A stretch of 64,000 nucleotides of DNA from the NCBI RefSeq assembly GCF_037325665.1, contig NC_090261.1, forward strand, positions 64,697,695-64,761,694. Direction: 5' to 3'. Below the pieces are notes generated by a model. That model saw only the letters and a program-made list of their open reading frames with translations, was not told the DNA's origin and did no database searches. The stretch's first letter is position 1. Each line of letters starts with the position of its first letter. Made by a program: the position numbers and the translations under genes. Source of the stretch: Littorina saxatilis. Its lineage: Eukaryota; Mollusca; Gastropoda; Littorinimorpha; Littorinidae. This document shows positions 55,928-64,000 of this stretch, piece after piece.

Positions 55928-58875
55928 GTGTGTGACAATATTGGGTTAATACAGCTAAAAGTCATGCTCACACACACACACACACACGTACAAACAAGCA
56001 TGCACATACATATGGAAAATGTAAGTTTTACGCCCTCACGGCAAGGCCATTAGAGGCATGTTACAAAACATTAAAATTCGGAGGGGGGGGGGGGGGGGGG
56101 GGGGTGGATGTAGACAGCTGGCTGCCGGGGCTGCTAGAAAAGACCTGAAATGGGCTAGGGACCGGGTTGGGTCGTCTTGGGTCAGTGCTGAAATGGTTAC
56201 TTTATTGGCTGTTGGCCGAACGGACACCCGGGCTTTATATTTTTTGCATGCATGTATTCGTGTTTCCAAGGCCTAGCTGATGCTTTCGCTGTGACCCTGG
56301 GATCTTTATCGTGCGCATGGTGCACACGGGGGTGTTCGGACACCGAGGAGAGTCTGCACAAAGTTGACTCTTATAGGACACACATCCCGCGCCGAACTTG
56401 GGGGTTGAACCCACGCTGATAGTAACAACCGGTTTTAAAGCCAGCGCCTCTACCGACTGGGCAAACTCCCCCTCCAATTTGTTGGGGTCAAGAAGTTCCA
56501 TGGAGGGCGGGGGGTATGGAGTAACACATAGTGGCATCCTGAAAGGCAGAGGCCCCAATTAACCTACAGGTTTGCTTCCATACCAAAAACGCCTCCAGAC
56601 ACGGGAACTTGGGAGCAGAGGCAACAGCTCCGCTTGAATCCCAGAAACCAAATGTGCCTCCAGACACACAGATCCCTTAAACGGCGGAGACTGTGGCCTC
56701 TAAGGTTCTCTTGTACCAAACCGCCTCCTGACTCTGCATCAGATTGCTTGCGCTGGCATCTGCTTACATAGACCCACATTAACCCTTACACTGGTGCAAT
56801 TCTGTAACACATGTTACAATACATAGCCACTGGTGAATTAACAGAGAGAAAAATAAAGAAAAACGGTCATATAGGTTTTCGCATCCATGGGAGGTAATCG
56901 GAACCGACCAAACAGACTGAGCCAGTAGCGCGACATATGTCGTGACAACCAGGTGACAGTATAGTAAAGTAGCGCGACATATGTCGCGACAACCAGCCTA
57001 AGGGTTAAGTCACCACCGACTGGTAGACACAGACGACATTTGGTAGCACTGACTGCCAGCTTCACGGTCAGGGGCGGATCAGTTCATTTTATGGGGGGGG
57101 GTTTCCAAAAGTATATTGTGAAGATATGGGTGTGAAGGCGCGAAGAGCCGAGCCGACGGCGCGAAGCGCCTAGCTTGCTAGGAGGGTCCGGAGGCATGCT
57201 CCCCCGGAAAATGTTGAAAAAAAGGATGCAAAATGGTGCAATCTGGTGCATTCTGAGGATGATCATTACCAGTTTCAGGCAGGAGATTTTGTCACTGATT
57301 AATACCCCAAAAATTGAAACTCAATGTAAAATAAATAAATGCATACCTCATTCAACATAAAATATTTTAATTTTTTGGCTGGGGGGAGGGGGGCGGAAAC
57401 CCCAGAAACCCCCCCCTCGTCCGCCCCTGACGGTAATGCGTACCCCTAGCACGGCTCTGCTTGGGTGGGAATGTTCTGAACATACATATATGCTCGTGTG
57501 CACACCCATACATACACACGCGCACACACACACACATATGCTTGTACATACACACATGCTTTCCTGCCTCCTCCTGTAACCACACACACACAGAAAGACC
57601 TTAACCCCCCCCCCAAAAAAAAAACAAAATAATAATAATAATAATGAAAAATAAAAATAAATAAAGGACAAATGTAAATTGGTACAAGTGACACACACAT
57701 TTTGGGAGACTTGACTTGATTTTGAGTTGTTTTTTGCGTATTTCTTTTTTGATTCCCTTTATTAAAGGCATACTAACGCACTCCCGTGTTTACAAAGTGT
57801 AGTTTGCCCACAATCGATGTCAAACGCACCATAAGACCATATAATGACGATACGTCACCATGCGCGGACCATAATACATGCATTACAGCTTGTTCTAGCC
57901 TCTGAAAAAGTGAGGATGTCAACAAAGCCGCGGTGTTCTCTCCCTTGCATCAACGTTACATGTGTTGCCAAATCTATAAATAGGACGATCCAGATCAAAA
58001 TGAAAATTCAAATATCTCAACATTTAAGGGGTCCTAGACCACAATATTTTGCAGGGAACTTAATTTAGCATGTCTCCAACAGCTGGAGACATGCTAAATT
58101 AAGTTCCCTGCAAAATATTGTGGTCTGGGACCCCTTCAATGTTGAGATATTTGAATTTTTATTTTGATCTGGATCGTCCTATTTATAGATTTGGCAACAC
58201 ATGTAACGTTGATGCAAGGGAGAGAACTCCGTGTCGTTGTTGACATCCTCACTTTTTCAGAGGCTAGAACAAGCTGTAATGCATGTATTATGGTCCGCGC
58301 ATGGTGACATATCGTCTTTATATGGTCTTATGGTGCGTTTGACATCGATTGTGGGCAAACTACACTTTGTAAACACGGGAGTGCGTTAGTATGCCTTTAA
58401 GAAATTATAATATTAATATTTTATATAAATTCCCTTCATGATAAAATATTGATTATTAAAGGCAGTGCTCGAATAATCATGTATTCGTGGGGGGTGGGGG
58501 ATAAAGCCTCAGTCCACTTGCAATTTCCATTTAAAGTTACAGGTATGATTATTTTCCTTATGACGTTTCTATGTTTCAGGTTACATTGTTCTCTGCATCA
58601 GCGTCATGTATCCAACAAGAGCAGTACGGAGTCTGTGGCTGTTGAAGGGAGGGAACTCTGTACGTCTTGACACTTACTCCGTTCTTCCCAAACATCGTAC
58701 GATGACAGTGCCTGTCAACAGCGTCAACTGCCTGCAAACCAGGGCCGATTCTGCGGCACAGATTCCAATGAAAGTCCAAGGAAAATGGTTTTTCTTCCTG
58801 TTGGACAAACGGGGCAAATTTCACAACACGGAACTCTTCGACTTTTCTGTTGGCTTGAAAAGATCTGTGAAATAG
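55501..58875 (+). CDS. TMEM223: Transmembrane protein 223 (2 exons)
   Basis: Exons 55501-55927 and 58580-58875 join (phase 1, GT-AG) to 723 nt, 240 residues; human TMEM223 has about 200. Residues 1-55 are basic, Ser/Arg-rich and nearly free of acids, as in a mitochondrial targeting sequence. TM1 is about 82-103 (YFGCAQFAFWAYLALFSF) and TM2 about 133-155, spanning the splice site (ISVLCFCFGYIVLCISVMYP). The C-terminal domain has the family hallmark VQGKWFFFLLDKRGKFHNTE followed by LFD. TMEM223 is an inner mitochondrial membrane protein linked to cytochrome c oxidase (COX1) biogenesis. The ATG at 55501 has a good context (ATCATGG). Polyadenylation signal AATAAA at 58928. Confidence 0.95.
56085..56104. 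repeat. Poly-G tract in TMEM223 intron
   Basis: About 18-20 consecutive G. No other feature is recognised in 55928-57068. Confidence 0.85.
57069..57429. mobile_element. hAT-like element, CAGGGGCGGA termini, second copy
   Basis: 361 bp between CAGGGGCGGATC and CCGCCCCTG, flanked by ACGGT on both sides. Poly-G and poly-C stretches lie just inside the termini, as in the copy at 2911. No coding capacity. Confidence 0.72.
57766..58396. mobile_element. 631-bp near-perfect palindromic MITE, TTAA-flanked
   Basis: Two 313-bp arms (57766-58078 and 58084-58396) are reverse complements with about nine mismatches and only a 5-nt spacer. Ends AGGCATACTAACGC, with TTAA at 57762-57765 and 58397-58400. The termini resemble those of the 45763 element (AGGCA then C/T, A). 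It lies in the TMEM223 intron, 180 bp before exon 2. Confidence 0.92.
58580..58875 (+). CDS. TMEM223: TMEM223 exon 2
   Basis: Acceptor ATGTTTCAG ends at 58579; 296 nt to TAG at 58873-58875. Encodes GYIVLCISVMYPTRAVRSLW and the conserved C-terminal domain. Confidence 0.95.
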
Positions 58876-58927
58876 TGTCAGTATTGTGTTAGTCTGTGTA
58901 GGATTTTCAAATTGTTGAACTCTATGA

Positions 58928-58933
58928 AATAAA
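58928..58933 (+). terminator. TMEM223: TMEM223 polyadenylation signal
   Basis: AATAAA 53 nt after the stop codon. Confidence 0.7.
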
Positions 58934-59847
58934 TGAAACACACAAACACAAAGAAAACAAATGAAAACAAGTCGTGTGGAGTGAAATTACTACATTTGGT
59001 CAATCTGTCAAACTCTCTGTGAATGTGACTGAAATTGAACGCAACACATTTTTCACATTTCACATTTTTAACATTCTTTTTAACTTTCTGAGCTTGTTTT
59101 TAATCCAAATATAACATATCTTTATATTTTTGGAAACAGGAAATGATAAAAAAAATAAGATGAAATTATTTTTGACCAAAATTTAATTCTAATTAATAGA
59201 AAAATGAGGGTGTGACAGTGCCGATACTTTGTGATACTTTCACAAAAAGCCTGATATGAGGTCATCAAAGACATTTATCACACCAAAAAAACAAACTGTC
59301 TGGGGATATCATTCTCTGGAACTCATGTATACTTTCATGAAGATCGGTCCAATAGTTTTCTCTGAATCACTCCACACACACATACACACACAACCAACCT
59401 CGTCTCAATTTCCCATCTATTAAAAACATTAAGTCAAAACTGGACTAAATGTAAATAAGACACAATGTGAAAGTGTAGCACATATTAACAGCCAGAAACT
59501 TGACAGTCCAGATGCTTGACAGTCCATGACACATATGTGCATGCGAGTGATTTCATATAGCATGCAGCATAATGTTATGCCAGAAGAACCTGTAAAAAAA
59601 AAAATGTATGCAGTTTTCTGCATGAGATTGTTTGATTTGTACTTCACCAGCTTCAGTGGCACCAATTAGCAAACAAAAAATCACTTTTGACATTTCTGTA
59701 ATACAGCAGAATATTTGCTTTTCAAATGTTAGTGATTTTTATATTTACGATTACTTCACAAGTAATTCATTTAGTAATTGTCAAAAGAAAATATTAAATG
59801 AAGAACAGCAATAAAATTCAATATTACTGTGCAGTCTTGTAAAACTG

Positions 59848-59904
<57 letters not shown>

Positions 59905-61641
59905 ATATACATGAATATTTATATGCATGTTTTGATGTGTGTGTGTTGTGTTGGAACATTTGTCTTACTGAGCTTGGGTCAGGTAGTAAAAACAAACAAA
60001 CAAGCTAGGCTGTTAAACAAAATTGTTTGATTTATTATTTTTGTTGCTGATCAATTGTGTTTCCAAAAACAGACATATTTATTCTATTATATATATATAA
60101 TTCTACAATTCTGAATCCGTGAATAAAAAAAAATTAGAAAAACATGAAAGGTTTGTAAGTGTTTTATTTTTTCATAACTATTAGCGGAGGTGCCATGACG
60201 GCACTAGCACCAAAAAATGTTCTTAACCTGCTTTTAAATTTGGTAGGGATAGGGGGTTGGGGGATCTGCGTGTGGGGGGAAGGCTGGGAGTGTCACTCGG
60301 ATGCCACCTGCTCTTCAACCGCCCCCCTAACTGACCTCCCTAGAAAAAGAGCTAAGAAAAATTAAACCCTTTTATTAAGATTTTTAAATTTTGAGGGGTT
60401 GCGTTCTCTCGTCTCCATTGCGATGATAACCTTTTGTGGTGTTGTTGCTCTATTGTTCTGATGGTTGTTGGTTGGTGAAATCTTCTCAGTCAAACCAATA
60501 AAAATTGAGTCGAGCAAGTGAAGTCGTTTCTTGTTCTTTACTTTCCCAACGTTCCCGCTCAACTGCTGAGATCTTTTACGAGTCTCGCGGTCTCACGTGA
60601 TCATAAATTGCTAGTGCGACACAACTCGCAAAACAATCCAACAAGCGCGCAAACAATGCAATAGACAGTCATCGTCTCACATACACCCCCCTGGGACATG
60701 CAACGGCGTCCCGACGTTGACCAAGCGTCATCAACGACAAAAGCCAATTTGCACAAACAATTCTTTACCACCAAAAGAATTCTTAAAGACAAAAACGTAT
60801 GGCAAAACCACAAAGACAATCGTACCGTGCATCAATGGGAAGCCACACTATATCCAAAAATATAAACTGTGCACAACGCTCGCCAAAACATAGGGTGCCA
60901 AATGACAACATATCTACACACTGAAAACCATCACACTGAAACCACAAGTTGCGAAAAAGATCCCCAGTCAATTTCATTTAAGCCTTTGTCAAAACGTTTA
61001 GGCTAAAAAGTTACTATCTAAAATATTCGTCGTGGCCAAATACATTCACCCTTTTCGTTACAACCACCAAAAGCAACGAACACTGATACACCACAAACAA
61101 TTTTTTTATATAAAAAAAATCAGGAAATAATGTAGGCCCTACATGTCCGGAATTTGTCCCATGGCAGCAATCTTCTTCTTTATCTTTTACATGCATACCA
61201 AGTCCTTGATGCATACAAAAAACACGAGGTTCCTGCAATCAATGTATCGTATGCTGATCCTGCAATCAAAACTGACAGGTCAAGTTAGGTTTGTTAGTAC
61301 AAACAGGGACCTGACTAGATTATACTAGCTGTACAAAAGCGTCTAATCAATGAACATTACTTTAACTTTACTGTAAAGTGGTGCCATAGTTCACAACTTT
61401 ACTAAAATTACTGTGAAGTACATGTAACTGTACGTGGAGGACATCGATTTAGTTTTGACTAACCCACGCTGTCAACTCTGTTCTCGCTATCACGTTCAAG
61501 TACGCAACCGAGACGATATCTGCGCACCTCCGAAAGTGATGACGTTTTACACGAAGTGCATCTAGCAATCGAGGGAACCGCCACTGTTCGAAGAATTTGA
61601 CAACAAACCTTCAATGAATCTGTTGCTTTAAAGTAAAAACC
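58934..61641. other. Intergenic DNA between TMEM223 and the RNF8-like gene
   Basis: AT-rich, with a (GT)n run near 59855-59902. No exon recognised. A non-repetitive stretch at about 60370-61140 has different composition (CAAC/ACAA-rich) and may be an old transposon fragment, but no termini were found. TGATGACGTTT near 61536 is a CRE-like site upstream of the RNF8-like start. Confidence 0.5.
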
Positions 61642-61722
61642 ATGACGCAAGCGGCCCCGTGCCTTCTCAGTATCGGCAAAACTGCATCAAAATATCGACA
61701 TTTTCCGTTTTTGGATGACCAC
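61642..61722 (+). CDS. RNF8-like exon 1
   Basis: ATG at 61642, donor GTAAGA at 61723. Short N-terminus preceding the FHA strand; supported by phase and position rather than by strong conservation. Confidence 0.6.
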
Positions 61723-63204
61723 GTAAGAATGCAATGTTCAATATATTTTGCTCTTTCAGATTCAATCATTTAGACTAGAGTCTTTCCCATGTCTGAATCA
61801 GTGAATGCGACTTGACACAGGTCCAGTGTTCGTTTTCCTTATGTTTCTTTTTTCTTTGTTTGACGAATCACGCTTAGTTTACTATTTGTCCTGGACATGA
61901 ATCGGAAAGTGGAATATTTCTACACTTTAGTTTTTAGGACTGTACGCTTGTTGGCCAGTGTCTGTGTGACTATGAAGTATGATACTATTCATGTGTGGTG
62001 ACGGCCGTACGTGTGGTAAACACAAAACATGACAGGACAGCGCTCACACACATTCGTCCCGGGAAGGCCCGGATTCTAACACTCCCGCGAACAGAACACA
62101 GAATAAACACAAACATTAGTGCTTTAACAAGCACTTAAGCCCGGTTGCCATGCATGCTTAGACTACACCATGGTGATGAGCTCCCACGGGGAACTTAGCT
62201 CTCCCGAGACAGCGCTTACCCGTCTCAGGCGTATTCCTAGGTTCTTTCTGTGTAGTCTCAAATCTTTCAGTGGGGATTTTAACCGCTGCAGCGCGGCTCA
62301 ACACTTCCAGTCACGGGGTAAAATGGGAGTTGTCTCCCTTAGCCTATCACTATCAGGGTAATTGCCAGCACCACAAGTGAATCGAAAAGGTCAGGCCAGA
62401 GCAGTTAAGATTATGTTCTTGTCCAGCAGCTACTCGCTAGTTTCCTCAAAACTCAAACCTTGAAACGATGCAAAGAGATCTAGCTGGGATAGGTTTTGTT
62501 TGCAGTCTATGGGATAGGTTTTGTTTGCAGTCTAAGTTCTAACAGTAGTACCACATTTTCATAAGACTTTATCATGTAAGAAGTAATTCAATGTCATATT
62601 AATTGTTCCCAGCCTCAGAGGACAACAGGTCAGTCACACACTGTTGGACCTGCAGCTGGATGCATCGGTCACAATGTCCTGATGCCCTGATGCCCTGATT
62701 GCTGAAACATTCTTCTGTTACTTTTAGAAGACCTCCTACATGTCAAAACTATCAGACGGCTGACCGGCTAGGGCTCAAAACTATCAGACGGCTGACCGGC
62801 TAGGGCTCAAAACTATCAGACGGCTGACCGGCTAGGGCTCAAAACTATCAGACGGCTGACCGGCTAAGGCTCAAAACTATCAGACGGCTGACCGGCTAGG
62901 GCTCAAAACAATTAATGCATCAGGTTGAAGTAATTATATGTGTCAATCAATGTCCCTAGAGGGATCGAGACCAATGAGAACAGCACTGTACGTACTTTGT
63001 GTTTTAAATTAAGTAGTTATACTAGTGTCTTCATTTTCCTGATGATTTGTGATTAAGGAGATAATGGCTTTTGTTTTCTTCTTGCAGATAAAGATTGGAC
63101 GAGCTGCTGATGCAACGTATACCATTCTGTCTGCAATGATATCACGTTGCCATGCCGTTATCCAGAGGCAGAAAGACAACACATGGACAATTACAGACAA
63201 TAAG
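61642..63204 (+). CDS. RNF8-like FHA-domain protein, first two coding exons (partial)
   Basis: Exon 61642-61722 (27 codons, MTQAAPCLLSIGKTASKYRH then FPFLDDH) and exon 63088-63204 (39 codons) join in phase 0. The second encodes IKIGRAADATYTILSAMISR then CHAVIQRQKDNTWTITDNK, an FHA domain with the GR, the ISR-H phosphothreonine-binding motif and WTITDNK, which in RNF8 is followed by SLNGVW. RNF8 is a RING ubiquitin ligase that reads phosphorylated MDC1 at DNA breaks. Only the N-terminal half of the FHA domain is inside the window; the rest and the RING lie beyond 64000. CHFR or another FHA protein is less likely because of the DNK ending. The start codon is the less certain part. Confidence 0.75.
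61723..63087. other. Intron 1 of the RNF8-like gene
   Basis: Contains a GC-richer stretch (about 61990-62400) of unknown origin, a two-copy 24-bp repeat (62495-62535) and the 32-bp array listed next. Confidence 0.5.
62750..62908. repeat. 32-bp tandem repeat, 5 copies
   Basis: AAAACTATCAGACGGCTGAC then CGGCTAGGGCTC, near-identical. Confidence 0.95.
63088..63204 (+). CDS. RNF8-like exon 2 (FHA core)
   Basis: Acceptor TTCTTCTTGCAG ends at 63087, donor GTCAGA at 63205; 117 nt, phase 0. Contains GRAADATYTI, MISRCHAVI and WTITDNK. Confidence 0.82.
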
Positions 63205-63585
63205 GTCAGAACTAAAACTAAAGTGACCATTTTGTACGTGTACTTGAATTCGAATGATTGTGTCGAAACGTTCCTGAATCGACACATTTTTGGTAAAAGC
63301 GTTTTCTATGACAGTGTAGCAAAGTGTCAACTGATCTCCAAAGAGATCAGGTAATCACCAGCAGCTGCACCCGGGCGCAACCCTGTAAACATGAAAAACA
63401 CCTACAGGAAGCCATTTGATAAAAATTCACCTACTTTGGCTGTAATATAACTATTATTAGGCCCCTTCTGCATTATTTTAGTGTGGCAGTAGATCATCAC
63501 GGTTGCATGTTACTGTCTGCAGTATGCAGTAGAACTTTGCTGCAGTACAGCTGAATGAGTGGCAGTTGACGTTTGTACATGTACA

Positions 63586-63800
63586 GTGAAGTCCGGATGT
63601 AGTGATAGCCCTCGGGACCAAATTTTTTTATCACTACATCCGGACTATCATTACACCAGGACGTCCGGTTATAGTGATATTTTTTGTAGGTTTTATCACT
63701 ACATCCGGACGTCCGGTTATAGTTTTATTTTTGTAGGTTTTATTACTACATCCGGCCAATCGCTTGTAGTTGTAGTGATATCTTCAAAGCTTTTATTGCT
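63586..63800. mobile_element. pogo/Tigger-like MITE remnant (CAGTGAAGTCCGGA)
   Basis: Begins TACAGTGAAGTCCGGATGTA and contains repeated TATCACTACATCCGGAC / GTCCGGTTATAGTGATA words in both orientations, typical of CAGTGAAxCC pogo/Tigger MITEs. The right terminus is diverged. Confidence 0.55.
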
Positions 63801-63957
63801 ACATGCGGCGGCACATTTGGTAAACTAGCCTCAAGGCAGTAACAAGGTGATTTTGGAACCACTATTGATTTCGTTTTGTGACGTTTCTTCTGTCGTCTTT
63901 GTCAGGCTTGCAAATGTCCTGTGTTAACCTACCCCCGTCCTGGCAGTTCAACAGCCG

Positions 63958-63968
63958 GTGTGTGTGTG

Positions 63969-64000
<32 letters not shown>
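63958..64000. repeat. (GT)n(GTGC)n microsatellite at the right edge
   Basis: GT run passing into GTGC repeats, truncated by the window end. Confidence 0.9.

Noticed and set aside
60362-61240. Possible retroelement or gene remnant
   Set aside because: Composition differs from the surroundings, but no terminal repeats, primer site, domain or splice pattern could be seen.
61990-62400. GC-richer segment that might be a solo LTR or untranslated exon
   Set aside because: No matching ends, target duplication or coding content found; left as intron.

Overview
The window is animal nuclear DNA. Its genes are split by GT-AG introns, it is crowded with minisatellites and microsatellites, and it carries SINE-like retroposons, foldback/MITE DNA transposons and one DIRS-type retroelement. 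The repeat style (SINEs whose 3' tail reads GACGTTAA then a short A-rich repeat, TTAA-flanked palindromic MITEs, DIRS) suggests a mollusc, probably a gastropod. That is inference; no species can be named from the sequence alone.

Four host genes can be built by matching splice sites and reading phase. (1) A seven-transmembrane GPR180/TMEM145-family gene on the + strand: five coding exons from 2009 to 25629, 551 residues. (2) CAMKMT (calmodulin-lysine N-methyltransferase) on the - strand: eleven coding exons from 55022 down to 43654, 317 residues. (3) TMEM223 on the + strand: two exons, 55501-55927 and 58580-58875, 240 residues. (4) The first two coding exons of an RNF8-like FHA-domain gene on the + strand from 61642, running off the right edge. 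CAMKMT and TMEM223 are head to head with 478 bp between their start codons, a probable shared bidirectional promoter.

Layout: 1-2008 upstream/5' leader; 2009-25629 the 7-TM gene. Its 12.8-kb intron 2 holds a 67-bp satellite, a 5.9-kb nearly whole DIRS element and a 2.9-kb foldback transposon; intron 3 holds a 2.5-kb 33-bp minisatellite. 25630-32738 is downstream DNA with a SINE-like element and a 33-bp minisatellite invaded by two MITEs. 32739-39203 is a 6.5-kb array of a 42-bp unit. 39204-43653 lies beyond the CAMKMT stop; 43654-55022 is CAMKMT, with a 3-kb TIR element in one intron. 55501-58875 is TMEM223, with a 631-bp near-perfect palindrome in its intron. 61642 to the end is the RNF8-like gene.

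The most unusual observation is in the 7-TM gene. Four of its eight coding splice junctions (donor 1, donor 3, acceptor 4, acceptor 5) lie inside or at the edge of tandem arrays whose unit contains the splice site itself, so the gene carries about 6 copies of one donor, 3-4 decaying copies of another exon edge, 5 copies of one acceptor and 8 of another. The long open frames in the 42-bp, 58-bp, 19-bp and CA-repeat arrays are explained by repeat periodicity and are not called as genes.
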